Part shown: positions 19,201 to 31,192 of the stretch, in pieces
How the letters are laid out: every line of letters starts with the position of its first letter
How positions within the stretch are numbered: position 1 is the first letter of the stretch
Origin: Ruminococcus albus AD2013
GTDB taxonomy: Bacteria; Bacillota; Clostridia; Oscillospirales; Ruminococcaceae
Assembly: GCF_000526775.1 (NCBI RefSeq)
Contig: NZ_JAGS01000001.1
Span: 3,224,001 to 3,288,000 of the forward strand
DNA length: 64,000 bases
Reading direction: 5' to 3'
Made by a program: the position numbers and the translations under genes
The notes under the pieces: model-generated
Told to the model about the DNA's origin: nothing
Database searches by the model: none
What the model saw: the letters and a program-made list of their open reading frames with translations, nothing else

Positions 19201-20203
19201 TTCACGTATACTTCCTCAGGAGGATATGCCTTTCCTGGAAGACGGTACTCCTCTGGATATCTGTCTGAACCCCCTGGGCGTGCCTTCACGTATGAATATC
19301 GGTCAGGTTCTTGAAGTTCATCTGGGTATGGCTGCAAAGGCACTTGGCTGGAAGATAATGACCCCTGTATTCGACGGCGCACACGAGGCTGATATCCGTG
19401 AGTGCTTCAAGATGGCTCAGCAGAACTATCTCGAGCACAAGGACGACGACTTCGAGATACACCCCATGGACGAGGTCATCAACCCCAATGCACTGAGCAT
19501 GAGCGAGGACGGTAAGTTCACCGTATATGACGGCAGAACAGGTGAAAAATTCGATAACCGCGTTACTGTTGGTTATATGTACTACCTCAAGCTCCACCAC
19601 CTCGTTGACGATAAGATACACGCACGTTCCGTTGGTCCTTACTCACTGGTAACACAGCAGCCTCTCGGCGGTAAGGCACAGTTCGGCGGACAGCGTTTCG
19701 GTGAGATGGAAGTTTGGGCTCTGGAAGCTTACGGCGCAGCTTATACTCTGCAGGAGATACTGACCGTTAAGTCGGACGACCTGAACGGACGTGTAAAGAC
19801 CTACGAGGCTATCGTTAAGGGTCAGAACGTTCCTAACCCCGGCGTGCCCGAGGCATTCAAGGTACTTATCAAGGAACTGCAGTCCCTGTGCCTTGATATC
19901 AAGGTTCTCAACATCAATAACGAAGAGATCGACCTCAAGCAGAAGTTCGATGATGACGACGATCTCATTCCTACACACTACGCTGATGACAATACCAAGA
20001 TGTCCGCTGAGAGCGAAGACTTCGGCGACGGCTTCGGAGCTGAGGACGAGGACGGTACTTCCGAACTCGAGCGCGGTGATCTGGACGATTACGGCAGCAG
20101 CGGCAGCGACGATTACGACTACGGCGACGGCGACGACGGAGATGAGGATTATCTCCACGACAGCTACACCGGTGACGTTGATGAGGACGATCTGTTTGAA
20201 TAA
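16298..20203 (+). CDS. rpoB: DNA-directed RNA polymerase beta subunit
   Basis: The beta subunit of RNA polymerase, 1301 residues. The rifampicin pocket reads SQFMDQNNPLAELTHKRR and LSALGPGGL, with the wild-type Asp, His and Ser, so no known resistance change is present. ETPEGPNIGL and the C-terminal GGKAQFGGQRFGEMEVWAL are canonical. ATG 16298 is chosen: AAGGAG at 16281-16286 serves it, whereas the in-frame GTG at 16286 overlaps the ribosome-binding site. The C-terminus carries an unusually long acidic tail, with about 36 Asp/Glu in the last 86 residues. rplKAJL genes, normally just upstream, are absent; rpoBC has its own promoter. Confidence 0.98.
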   Translation: MVNVKDVRLGKNTRKSFAKINEVLEMPNLIEVQKNSYQWFLDEGLKEVFRDVSSITDYNGNLELTFVGYRFDENSKYTIAECKARDATYAVPLRVTARLNNLETGEIKESEVFMGEFPKMTDSGTFVINGAERVIVSQLVRSPGVYYAFDKDKTGKDLFKTTVIPNRGAWLEYEMDSNDVVYVRIDKNRKIPITTFIRALGFGTNEEIEATFGVDERLTQTIMQKDQTANREEALLQVYQKLRPGEPPTVESSETHLNNLFFDAKRYDLSRFGRYKYNKKLGVGSRLVGHKITRPIVAPMTGEVLAEEGDLISYEKAMEIETAGVKEAFVTVEVKEYETAPTGETVTRMVDKEVKIIGSGMVDMQAYVDFDPAECGINEKVSFAVLKEILESTDDPEELKEEIRSRCDDLVPKHIVIDDIVATISYFLNLCDGVGDVDDIDHLGNRRIRSVGELLQNQFRIGFTRMERVIRERMNIQSQDSEVITPTALINIRPITAAIREFFGSSPLSQFMDQNNPLAELTHKRRLSALGPGGLSRDRAGFEVRDVHYTHYGRMCPIETPEGPNIGLISYLASFARINKYGFIEAPYRKVDKETGVVTDEVVYMTADVEDNFMVAQANEPLTEDHKFARPKVNGRYRDQILEIENSKIDFMDVSPKMVVSVATACIPFLENDDANRALMGSNMQRQAVPLLKTESPIVGTGMEYKACIDSGVAVVSTKAGVVESVDADKIVIREDDGNMHTYELTKFKRSNAGTCTNQRPIVEKGERIEAHQIIGDGPATSNGELSLGKNALIGFMTWEGYNYEDAVLLNENLVKQDKYTSIHIEDLETEARDTKLGPEEITRDIPNVGDDALKDLDENGIIRIGAEVRSGDILVGKVTPKGETELTAEERLLRAIFGEKAREVRDNSLKVPHGEAGTIIEVRVFTRENCDELSPGVNMLVRCYIAQKRKISVGDKMAGRHGNKGVVSRILPQEDMPFLEDGTPLDICLNPLGVPSRMNIGQVLEVHLGMAAKALGWKIMTPVFDGAHEADIRECFKMAQQNYLEHKDDDFEIHPMDEVINPNALSMSEDGKFTVYDGRTGEKFDNRVTVGYMYYLKLHHLVDDKIHARSVGPYSLVTQQPLGGKAQFGGQRFGEMEVWALEAYGAAYTLQEILTVKSDDLNGRVKTYEAIVKGQNVPNPGVPEAFKVLIKELQSLCLDIKVLNINNEEIDLKQKFDDDDDLIPTHYADDNTKMSAESEDFGDGFGAEDEDGTSELERGDLDDYGSSGSDDYDYGDGDDGDEDYLHDSYTGDVDEDDLFE

Positions 20204-20313
20204 ACAGTAAACGTTCATGTACGACAATAATTAATCATTGGTAAACAGGAGAAGAGGCACAGGGTGCCTCCCTCTCCGGTTTCAACTTCTAAATAAAGGA
20301 AGGGGTATCGCTG

Positions 20314-23904
<3,591 letters not shown>

Positions 23905-23938
23905 TAGGATCCCGGCTTGATAATATGAAATAATAATC

Positions 23939-23974
23939 AGCAGCTCTTCGGCTCAGGTCGGAGGGCTGCTTTTT
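23939..23974 (+). terminator. Intrinsic terminator of rpoBC
   Basis: Stem AGCAGCTCT...AGGGCTGCT (with G:U pairs) followed by TTTTTAT, 35 bases after the rpoC stop. Confidence 0.82.
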
Positions 23975-23998
23975 ATGCCCGAAGATCTGATCATTATA

Positions 23999-24026
23999 TT
24001 GACAAAAAAATAGTATCTGGTATACT
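23999..24026 (+). promoter_or_regulatory. Promoter of the ECF sigma/anti-sigma operon
   Basis: TTGACA (23999-24004), 16-base spacer, TATACT (24021-24026) with TGG before it. This is a housekeeping-type promoter; no obvious autoregulatory ECF-type promoter (AAC-type -35) is seen. Confidence 0.75.
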
Positions 24027-24135
24027 GGAGCTGACAAAATGCGGAGCGTCAGCTGAATGAAAAAAATTTTTTCAGACCCGTGCAACATTTCGGGGACCGC
24101 GAGCGTTTTATTATACAGAGAGGGAGGTGAGGCGC

Positions 24136-24639
24136 ATGGCTGATATCCTTAGCGATTATGAAGAGCTGTTAAAAGAGTACAGCGACATGGTCACAAGACT
24201 TTGTGTGATGCATACCGGGGATATGACAGATGCGGAGGACGTATATCAGACGGTGTTCTTTAAGCTGTACAAGGAACTGAAAAAGGGTGTCATACCAAAC
24301 CCGAAAGCATGGCTTCTCAGGGTGACGGTGAACGAGTGCAGGAGCTTATGGCGGTATCGCCTGCGCAGGAACACCCTCAGTCTGGAAGATGTCAGTGACA
24401 TACCCGTTCAGCCTGCCGACAGTGAGATATGGCAGCTGGTGATGGAACTTCCGCCGAAGTACAGAGATGTGATATACCTTTATTATTATGAGGAGCTTAC
24501 AGCTGATGAGATAGCAGAGGTCACGAAGACAAGACCTTCCACCGTGCGCTCACAGCTGAAACGCGGAAGAGAAAAGCTGAAAGGTCAGCTTGAACAGGAA
24601 GGGAGCGGACGTTATGAAACAGATGAGATTTTTGGATAA
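24136..24639 (+). CDS. ECF-type RNA polymerase sigma factor
   Basis: A 167-residue extracytoplasmic-function sigma factor. Region 2 (about 5-75) contains DAEDVYQTVFFKLYKEL and PKAWLLRVTVNECRS. Region 4 (about 110-160) contains LPPKYRDVIYLYYYEELTADEIAEV and a helix-turn-helix ending STVRSQLKRGREKLK. It should direct RNA polymerase to a small regulon, probably in response to an envelope signal held by its partner. ATG 24136 has GGGAGG 8 bases upstream and is preferred over an in-frame GTG at 24127. The partner gene starts inside its 3' end (26-base overlap), the usual arrangement of a sigma factor and its membrane anti-sigma factor. Confidence 0.93.
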   Translation: MADILSDYEELLKEYSDMVTRLCVMHTGDMTDAEDVYQTVFFKLYKELKKGVIPNPKAWLLRVTVNECRSLWRYRLRRNTLSLEDVSDIPVQPADSEIWQLVMELPPKYRDVIYLYYYEELTADEIAEVTKTRPSTVRSQLKRGREKLKGQLEQEGSGRYETDEIFG

Positions 24640-26269
24640 TGTCAGGACACCCGAGGACTGGCAGCGCAGGGCTCTGAAAACGGCTGAAGCTGAAGGCTTG
24701 AAGCCGAAGCTGAAAAAATGGCAGTCCGCGGGGATAGTTGCGGTGACAGCGGCAGCAGTTATCGGTATGGCGGTAATGCCGATGTTCTACGGTATGAAAG
24801 AAAATAATGCACCTGTGGAAAGTACGGCACAAGAAGCATACGACAGACCCGTGCAAGTCAAGGAAGTCAAGGTTAAAGATAAGTACACAGACAGCTCTGA
24901 GGACAATGAAGGTGTTCGTAAGATGAACGGGATGTACGGTCATACGGAATCGGTGACAGTGCTTGAATGCGTGAGATCCGAAGATACAGACGGCATACTC
25001 CTTGTCGGAGCGAGAAGATCCTATCAGACAGGAAACTTTCTGTTCTGCACCACACTGCCGACAGACGGTGATGCGTTATCGGGCAGTACAGAACTGCCGA
25101 AGTTCGGAGATCAGCTGGTACTGGGATTTGATACCCTTTACGGTGAGGATTGGCTGGATGCTGATTATACCATGGTGCTTGACGAAAGAGATTATGTCGC
25201 TGTACAGAACAAGGGAACATTGTACTGCAAGGGTTATGCAGTTGTGGGAAAATCGGATGATGAATTCTTCAATGGCATTCTCAGCTCTTCGCAGGCCGCG
25301 GCAGGGGCAACGGAATACAGCATTGATGACAGGGTCAGGAAATTCGTTATCGGCAGTTACTGCAATATAACTCATATAAAGCCGAAAATTAAGGGCGGAA
25401 TCAAGCGAAGCGGCGAGGACACGGGGCTTGAAACGCATATGATGACCACGATATTCGATGAAGATTTCATCAGCGGCGGAGTTGTATCTCAGCTTTATGT
25501 GATGAGGATAGAAAAGACCGAGGGCGGAAAACTTAGCGCGGTATCGACCTTTGACAGCCTTGAAAAGACTTGCAGTCTTGAGATAGACGGACGAAAGGGA
25601 AGTCTGAAAACTAAGTGCGATACTGATATCGATATATTGAATGTCAGGGTGGTCGAGGACGCGGTTAATGAAAATACGGCTTATCTGCTGATAAACGCTG
25701 TTGATAAGGAAAGAACAGGAGATATCAGAGGAAATCTGAAAATAGATATCGTGCTTGATGAAGTAAAGGAACAGGAGAAAGTTGCACCCCATGAACCTGT
25801 CTGTATAAAGACACAGCATACGGAAGTTGAGGACGGCGCGTATGATTTTAGTGTTGTGCCGAGCGAAGATGTTGAAGTATGGCACAGCACGGCTGATGGT
25901 CTTAAAGGAACACAGTTCGTATATACCTTTGAACTGACAGGGGATATTTATGCGGATAAGGGCGATATAAATACTGAATATGATGTGCAGTACCCGAACA
26001 GGCTGAGATTCACCGCAGGCGGAAAGATATATATTGCAGATGCACCCGAAGACTATGACATATCCCTCCATAAAGTCGGATCTTCGGCGGACGGTAAAAT
26101 AACGCTGAAAATAATGCTGGCACAGGATGAACTGACAAACGAACCAAAGGATGATATGGTCATAAGCTTCAGTACCGACGACGGCTCATCGGGCTGTAAA
26201 GTAGTATTCACAAACGAAAAAACCGAAACTTACAAAGGGATAAGAATGACCGGTCTGGAGAGATACTGA
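24614..26269 (+). CDS. Membrane protein, probable anti-sigma factor with large extracellular domain
   Basis: A 551-residue bitopic protein. About 35 cytoplasmic residues (MKQMRFLDNVRTPEDWQRRALK...) precede one transmembrane helix (about 38-58, AGIVAVTAAAVIGMAVMPMF). The remaining 490 residues form a large acidic domain that should face outside. Overlap with the ECF sigma gene and the N-in topology are what define it as the likely anti-sigma partner; it resembles the DUF4179-type proteins found next to such sigma factors, but no classic ZAS zinc motif is visible. GGGAG lies 9 bases before ATG 24614. The ligand or stress sensed outside is unknown. A terminator follows at 26314. Confidence 0.78.
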   Translation: MKQMRFLDNVRTPEDWQRRALKTAEAEGLKPKLKKWQSAGIVAVTAAAVIGMAVMPMFYGMKENNAPVESTAQEAYDRPVQVKEVKVKDKYTDSSEDNEGVRKMNGMYGHTESVTVLECVRSEDTDGILLVGARRSYQTGNFLFCTTLPTDGDALSGSTELPKFGDQLVLGFDTLYGEDWLDADYTMVLDERDYVAVQNKGTLYCKGYAVVGKSDDEFFNGILSSSQAAAGATEYSIDDRVRKFVIGSYCNITHIKPKIKGGIKRSGEDTGLETHMMTTIFDEDFISGGVVSQLYVMRIEKTEGGKLSAVSTFDSLEKTCSLEIDGRKGSLKTKCDTDIDILNVRVVEDAVNENTAYLLINAVDKERTGDIRGNLKIDIVLDEVKEQEKVAPHEPVCIKTQHTEVEDGAYDFSVVPSEDVEVWHSTADGLKGTQFVYTFELTGDIYADKGDINTEYDVQYPNRLRFTAGGKIYIADAPEDYDISLHKVGSSADGKITLKIMLAQDELTNEPKDDMVISFSTDDGSSGCKVVFTNEKTETYKGIRMTGLERY

Positions 26270-26313
26270 CAGACAAAGAACTGCGGTCTATCGGGAAAAT
26301 ATGGGATAATAGA

Positions 26314-26345
26314 CACCCCGTCTGCTTGTCGGACGGGGTGATTTG
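26314..26345 (+). terminator. Terminator after the sigma/anti-sigma operon
   Basis: Perfect 9-bp stem CACCCCGTC/GACGGGGTG followed by ATTTGTGT; the U tract is short. Confidence 0.7.
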
Positions 26346-26374
26346 TGTGAAGTGTAAAAATTATTTTAAACCGC

Positions 26375-26403
26375 TTGACATATCGGGAAAAGTAATGTAT
26401 AAT
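26375..26403 (+). promoter_or_regulatory. Consensus promoter of the str operon
   Basis: Perfect TTGACA (26375-26380) and TATAAT (26398-26403), 17 bases apart, 56 bases before rpsL. Confidence 0.92.
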
Positions 26404-26459
26404 AGTCGAGTACGCTGACAATAGGGTCAGTGTAACTATTTGATGAAAGGAGAGAAACC

Positions 26460-26885
26460 ATGCCAACCTTTAACCAGTTAGTAAGAAAGGGCAGAAACGT
26501 ACTTGCAGACAAGTCTACAGCTCCTGCACTTCAGAAGGGCTTCAATGCCAAGAAGAAGAGAGTGATCGATCAGAGCTGTCCTCAGAAGAGAGGCGTATGC
26601 ACAGTTGTTAGAACAGCTACTCCTAAGAAGCCTAACTCCGCAATGAGAAAGGTAGCCAGAGTAAAGCTGACCAACGGCTACGAGGTAACTGCATACATCC
26701 CCGGCATCGGTCATAACCTTCAGGAGCACTCTGTTGTTCTTATCAGAGGCGGAAGAGTTAAGGACCTCCCTGGTGTAAGATACCACATCATCCGCGGTAC
26801 TCTTGATGCACAGGGCGTTGCTAAGAGAATGCAGGCTAGATCCAAGTACGGCGCTAAGAAGCCTAAGGCAGGCGCTGCTAAGTAA
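26460..26885 (+). CDS. rpsL: 30S ribosomal protein S12
   Basis: S12 of the decoding centre, 141 residues. The conserved TPKKPNSA and GGRVKDLPGVRYHI loops are present, with the lysines that determine streptomycin sensitivity unchanged (the KKPNS and RVKDLPG lysines). AAAGGAGAG lies before the ATG. It is the first gene of the str operon (rpsL-rpsG-fusA), driven by the consensus promoter at 26375. The C-terminus is basic (KYGAKKPKAG), as is usual in Firmicutes. Confidence 0.98.
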   Translation: MPTFNQLVRKGRNVLADKSTAPALQKGFNAKKKRVIDQSCPQKRGVCTVVRTATPKKPNSAMRKVARVKLTNGYEVTAYIPGIGHNLQEHSVVLIRGGRVKDLPGVRYHIIRGTLDAQGVAKRMQARSKYGAKKPKAGAAK

Positions 26886-27100
26886 GCTTAAAACAAGCTT
26901 GCGAACACTACGGGAAATATCCCGCTCAAAATTTATGGAACAACTCATTGCCGCGTAAAAGCGGAGACCACAGTTTTTGTGGAGTGATTGATATATATAT
27001 CGGTAACTCTGCATGGAACTGACGGGGCTGTGACGGGTCGAAAGGTCTGGTCACAGAGCGAGTACCTATGAATTCATTATTTGTGAAGGAGGGAATTAAA
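26886..27100 (+). other. Structured rpsL-rpsG spacer (215 bases)
   Basis: The spacer between S12 and S7 genes is unusually long. It holds several short inverted repeats in series: CGGGAAATATCCCG, CCGCGTAAAAGCGG, CCACAG...TTTTGTGG, and CTGTGAC...GTCACAG close to the S7 ribosome-binding site. No gene or clear terminator is present. In E. coli S7 represses the str operon by binding the S12-S7 intercistronic region, so this stretch is a reasonable place for an S7 autoregulatory site, but the fold has not been matched to a known one. Confidence 0.5.
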
Positions 27101-27571
27101 GTGCCAAGAAGAGGTAGAGTTACCAAGAGAGACGTACTCCAGGATCCTGTATACAACAGCAAGCTGGTTACACGTCTGGTAAACAACATCATGCTCGACG
27201 GTAAGAAGGGTGTTGCCCAGAAGATCGTTTACGGAGCATTCGAGATCGTAGAGGAAAAGACAGGCCGTCCTGCTCTCGAAGTTTTCGAGGAGGCTATGAA
27301 CAATATCATGCCTGAGCTGGAGGTAAAGGCTCGCCGTGTCGGCGGTGCTACCTATCAGGTCCCCATGGAGGTTAGACCTGACAGACGTCAGACACTCGGT
27401 CTGAGATGGATCACTAAGTATTCTCGTGAAAGACACGAGGACACAATGAAGGAAAAGCTCGCAGCTGAGATCCTCGACGCTCTTAACGGTGTAGGCGGTT
27501 CATGCAAGAAGCGTGACGACACACACAAGATGGCTGAAGCTAACAAGGCTTTCGCTCATTACAGATGGTAA
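27101..27571 (+). CDS. rpsG: 30S ribosomal protein S7
   Basis: S7 nucleates assembly of the 30S head and binds 16S rRNA. The 156-residue product (PRRGRVTKRDVLQDPVYNSK...) has exactly the usual length when read from the GTG at 27101, which is served by AAGGAGGG. The in-frame ATG at 27068 would add an unrelated 11-residue extension and has no ribosome-binding site. fusA follows after 21 bases. The RRVGGATYQVPMEV and RWITKYSRER motifs are canonical. Confidence 0.98.
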   Translation: MPRRGRVTKRDVLQDPVYNSKLVTRLVNNIMLDGKKGVAQKIVYGAFEIVEEKTGRPALEVFEEAMNNIMPELEVKARRVGGATYQVPMEVRPDRRQTLGLRWITKYSRERHEDTMKEKLAAEILDALNGVGGSCKKRDDTHKMAEANKAFAHYRW

Positions 27572-27592
27572 GAGTATAGAGGAGGATATATC

Positions 27593-29671
27593 ATGGCTAG
27601 AGAAACTAAGCTCCAGGATTACCGTAATATCGGTATCATGGCACACATCGACGCCGGTAAGACAACTACTACTGAGCGTATCCTGTTCTATACCGGTGTT
27701 AACTACAAGATCGGTGAGACACACGACGGTGCATCTACAATGGACTGGATGGCACAGGAGAAGGAGAGAGGTATCACTATCACCTCTGCTGCTACTACTT
27801 GCTACTGGAAGGGTCACAGACTCAACATTATAGATACTCCCGGCCACGTTGACTTCACCGTTGAAGTTGAAAGATCTCTGAGAGTTCTCGACGGCTCCGT
27901 TACCGTTCTTTGTGCAAAGGGCGGCGTTGAGCCCCAGACTGAGACTGTTTGGAGACAGGCTGATAACTATAAGGTACCCCGTATGGTATACGTCAACAAG
28001 ATGGATATCATGGGTGCTGATTTCTATAACGTACTGAATATGCTCCACGAGAGACTTCAGTGCAATGCCGTTCCGATCCAGCTGCCTATCGGCGCTGAGG
28101 AAGATTTCAAGGGTATCATCGATCTCCTTGAGATGAAGGCATACATTTATTATGATGATCTGGGCAAGGATATCAGATGTGAGGATATCCCCGCTGATAT
28201 GCAGGAAAAGGCTGAGCAGTACAGAGCTGACCTGATCGAGCATCTGGCAGAAGTTGATGACGATCTGGCTGAGAAGTTCTTCGCTGATGAGGAGATCACC
28301 ATCGAAGAGATGAAGGCTGTTATCAGAAAGTCCACCATCGCTAACACAATGGTTCCTGTTACTTGTGGTACTTCCTACAAGAACAAGGGCGTACAGAAGC
28401 TGCTCGACGCTATCGTTGACTATATGCCTTCTCCTATCGACGTTCCCCACATCAAGGGCGTTAACCCTGATACAGGTGAAGAGTGCGAGAGAATTTCAGG
28501 CGACGATCAGCCTTTCGCAGCACTGGCATTCAAGATCGCTACAGACCCCTTCGTTGGTAAGCTGGCATACTTCAGAGTATACTCCGGTGTACTGGCAGCA
28601 GGTTCTACCGTTTACAACTCCACCAAGGATAAGGACGAGAGAATCGGACGTATCGTTCAGATGCACTCCAACGACAGAAAGGATATCGATACCATCTATG
28701 CAGGTGACATCGGTGCAGCTATCGGTCTGAAGAATACTACAACAGGTGATACTCTCTGCGACGAGAAGAACCCTGTTATTCTGGAATCCATGGAATTCCC
28801 CGAGCCTGTTATCCAGCTCGCTATCGAGCCTAAGACTAAGGCAGGTCAGGAGAAGATGGGTATCGCGCTGGCTAAGCTGGCAGAAGAAGACCCGACCTTC
28901 AGAACTTATACTTCCGAAGAGACAGGTCAGACCATTATCGCAGGTATGGGTGAGCTCCATCTGGAGATCATCGTTGACAGACTGCTGAGAGAGTTCAAGG
29001 TTGAGGCTAACGTTGGTGCACCTCAGGTATCCTATAAGGAGACCATCACCAAGGAAGCTAACGTTGACTACAAGTACGCTAAGCAGTCAGGTGGTAAGGG
29101 TCAGTATGGTCACGTTAAGATCAATGTATTCCCCAACGAGAGCGGCGCAGGCTACGAGTTCGTAAACAAGGTAGTCGGCGGTTCTATCCCCAAGGAGTAC
29201 ATCCCTGCTGTTGACGCAGGTATCAAGGGCGCTATGGAGAGCGGCGTACTCGCAGGCTTCCAGGTTGTTGACTGTAAGGTTGAACTGTATGACGGTTCTT
29301 ACCACGAAGTTGACTCCTCTGAAATGGCGTTCAAGATCGCAGGTTCTATGGCATTCAAGGAGGCTATGAAGAAGGCTGCTCCTATAATCCTTGAGCCTAT
29401 CATGAAGGTATCCGTAATAGCTCCCGATGATTATCTGGGTACTGTTATCGGCGACCTGAACTCCAGACGTGGTCAGATCCTCGGTCAGGAGCAGAGAACA
29501 GGTGCTGTTCAGGTTGACGCTCTTGTTCCTCTGTCTGAGATGTTCGGTTACTCTAACGACCTGAGATCCAAGACTCAGGGTCGTGGTCAGTACGCTATGG
29601 AACCCCACAGCTACACTCAGGTACCGAAGTCTATCGCTGACAAGATCATGACTTCCAGAGCTAAAGACTGA
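27593..29671 (+). CDS. fusA: Elongation factor G
   Basis: The GTPase that drives ribosomal translocation, 692 residues. G1 is AHIDAGKTT, G3 DTPGHVDF and G4 NKMD. Domain IV contains the tip loop region GGSIPKEYIPAVDAG. It is third in the str operon, with AGAGGAGG before the ATG, and is followed by a separate tuf promoter. The gene ends without an obvious terminator, so read-through into tuf is possible. Confidence 0.98.
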   Translation: MARETKLQDYRNIGIMAHIDAGKTTTTERILFYTGVNYKIGETHDGASTMDWMAQEKERGITITSAATTCYWKGHRLNIIDTPGHVDFTVEVERSLRVLDGSVTVLCAKGGVEPQTETVWRQADNYKVPRMVYVNKMDIMGADFYNVLNMLHERLQCNAVPIQLPIGAEEDFKGIIDLLEMKAYIYYDDLGKDIRCEDIPADMQEKAEQYRADLIEHLAEVDDDLAEKFFADEEITIEEMKAVIRKSTIANTMVPVTCGTSYKNKGVQKLLDAIVDYMPSPIDVPHIKGVNPDTGEECERISGDDQPFAALAFKIATDPFVGKLAYFRVYSGVLAAGSTVYNSTKDKDERIGRIVQMHSNDRKDIDTIYAGDIGAAIGLKNTTTGDTLCDEKNPVILESMEFPEPVIQLAIEPKTKAGQEKMGIALAKLAEEDPTFRTYTSEETGQTIIAGMGELHLEIIVDRLLREFKVEANVGAPQVSYKETITKEANVDYKYAKQSGGKGQYGHVKINVFPNESGAGYEFVNKVVGGSIPKEYIPAVDAGIKGAMESGVLAGFQVVDCKVELYDGSYHEVDSSEMAFKIAGSMAFKEAMKKAAPIILEPIMKVSVIAPDDYLGTVIGDLNSRRGQILGQEQRTGAVQVDALVPLSEMFGYSNDLRSKTQGRGQYAMEPHSYTQVPKSIADKIMTSRAKD

Positions 29672-29699
29672 TTTTAGCAAAAATATTTTGCAAAAACTA

Positions 29700-29771
29700 T
29701 TGCAAAATGCTTAATTATTTGGTATAATAATACTACGGTATGTCAGATGAGCGTTCAGTATATCTGAACGC
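29700..29771 (+). promoter_or_regulatory. tuf promoter and leader hairpin
   Basis: TTGCAA (29700-29705), 17-base spacer, TATAAT (29723-29728) with extended TGG. The leader holds a perfect 8-bp hairpin GCGTTCAG/CTGAACGC at 29751-29771, with no U run after it. tuf can therefore be made independently of fusA. Confidence 0.8.
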
Positions 29772-29817
29772 TGCGTCTGAACGAAGTATAAAATTTATTT
29801 TAAGGAGGAAAATTCCT

Positions 29818-31017
29818 ATGGCAAAGGCACATTTTGAAAGAACCAAGCCCCACGTTAACATTGGTACCATCGGTCACGTTGACCACGGTAAGACTACCCT
29901 GACAGCTGCTATCACCAAGACACTGGCTATGAAGGGTCAGGCTAAGTTTGAGGCTTATGACATGATCGATAAGGCTCCCGAGGAGAGAGAGAGAGGTATT
30001 ACAATCAATACCGCTCACGTTGAGTATGAGACTGATAAGAGACACTATGCTCACGTTGACTGCCCCGGCCACGCTGACTACGTTAAGAACATGATCACAG
30101 GTGCTGCTCAGATGGACGGCGCTATCCTGGTTGTTGCTGCTTCTGATGGTCCTATGGCTCAGACCAGAGAGCACATCCTGCTGGCTCGTCAGGTTGGCGT
30201 TCCTGCAATCGTTGTATTCATGAACAAGGCTGACCAGGTTGACGATCCTGAGCTGCTCGAACTCGTTGAGATGGATATCAGAGATCTGCTGAGCTCTTAT
30301 GATTTCCCTGGCGATGATACTCCTATCATCGTTGGTTCTGCTCTGGCTGCTCTTGAAGCTCCCGATGACCTGAGCAATCCTGCTTATGAGCCTATCATCA
30401 AGCTGATGGACGCTGTTGACGAGTACATTCCTACTCCTGAGAGAGACGACGCTAAGCCTTTCCTGATGCCTGTTGAGGATACTATGACCATCTCCGGCCG
30501 TGGTACCGTTGTTACAGGTAGAGTTGAGAGAGGTGTTCTGAACACTGGTGAGACCGTTGAGATCGTTGGTCTGTCTGATGAGAAGCAGACCACAGTTGTA
30601 ACCGGTATCGAGATGTTCAGAAAGACTCTGGATTCCGCTATGGCTGGTGATAACATCGGCGCTCTGCTCCGTGGTATCACAAGAGATCAGGTTGAAAGAG
30701 GTCAGGTTCTTTGTAAGCCCGGCTCCATTCACCCCCACACTAAGTTCAGCGGTCAGGTTTACGTTCTGAAGAAGGAAGAGGGCGGCCGTCATACTCCTTT
30801 CTTCAACAACTACAGACCTCAGTTCTATTTCAGAACAACTGACGTTACCGGTATCATCTCTCTGCCTGCTGACAAGGAGATGTGCATGCCTGGCGATAAC
30901 GTAACTATGGATGTTGAGCTCATCACTCCTATCGCTATCGAGGAAGGTCTGCGTTTCGCTATCCGTGAGGGTGGTAGAACCGTAGGTTCCGGCGTTGTTA
31001 CTGCTATCAACGAATAA
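29818..31017 (+). CDS. tuf: Elongation factor Tu
   Basis: Delivers aminoacyl-tRNA to the ribosome. The 399-residue product starts AKAHFERTKPHVN; ATG 29818 has AAGGAGG upstream and matches the conserved N-terminus, so the longer frame from 29740 is rejected. G1 is GHVDHGKT, G3 DCPGH, G4 NKAD and the effector region RGITI is intact. Kirromycin-region residues were not checked one by one. The gene ends at a strong terminator (31041-31072), which separates it from the GTPase-nuclease fusion. Confidence 0.98.
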   Translation: MAKAHFERTKPHVNIGTIGHVDHGKTTLTAAITKTLAMKGQAKFEAYDMIDKAPEERERGITINTAHVEYETDKRHYAHVDCPGHADYVKNMITGAAQMDGAILVVAASDGPMAQTREHILLARQVGVPAIVVFMNKADQVDDPELLELVEMDIRDLLSSYDFPGDDTPIIVGSALAALEAPDDLSNPAYEPIIKLMDAVDEYIPTPERDDAKPFLMPVEDTMTISGRGTVVTGRVERGVLNTGETVEIVGLSDEKQTTVVTGIEMFRKTLDSAMAGDNIGALLRGITRDQVERGQVLCKPGSIHPHTKFSGQVYVLKKEEGGRHTPFFNNYRPQFYFRTTDVTGIISLPADKEMCMPGDNVTMDVELITPIAIEEGLRFAIREGGRTVGSGVVTAINE

Positions 31018-31040
31018 TTTTTAGCTTAACAAGCTTTCAT

Positions 31041-31072
31041 AAAGACCGAGTCTTATGGCTCGGTCTTTTTTT
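31041..31072 (+). terminator. Intrinsic terminator of tuf
   Basis: 10-bp stem AAAGACCGAG/CTCGGTCTTT with an 8-base loop and a U7 tract. Confidence 0.93.
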
Positions 31073-31097
31073 GTATACTCGCAGTTGTTTGAAGACC

Positions 31098-31126
31098 TTT
31101 ACTTTTTCAGCCAAATATGTTAAAAT
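31098..31126 (+). promoter_or_regulatory. Probable promoter of the GTPase-nuclease fusion gene
   Basis: TTTACT (31098-31103), 17-base spacer, TAAAAT (31121-31126), with a leader of about 60 bases. Both boxes depart from consensus. Confidence 0.6.
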
Positions 31127-31192
31127 ACTCTTAGTGCTGACCATGTGGGTCTGTGTGCAGGAATTTGAAAATGATAAGGCTGGTATAAATAT

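Noticed and set aside
29740..29817. N-terminal 26-residue extension of EF-Tu
   Set aside because: It covers the leader hairpin and has no ribosome-binding site; the conserved N-terminus begins at 29818 after AAGGAGG.
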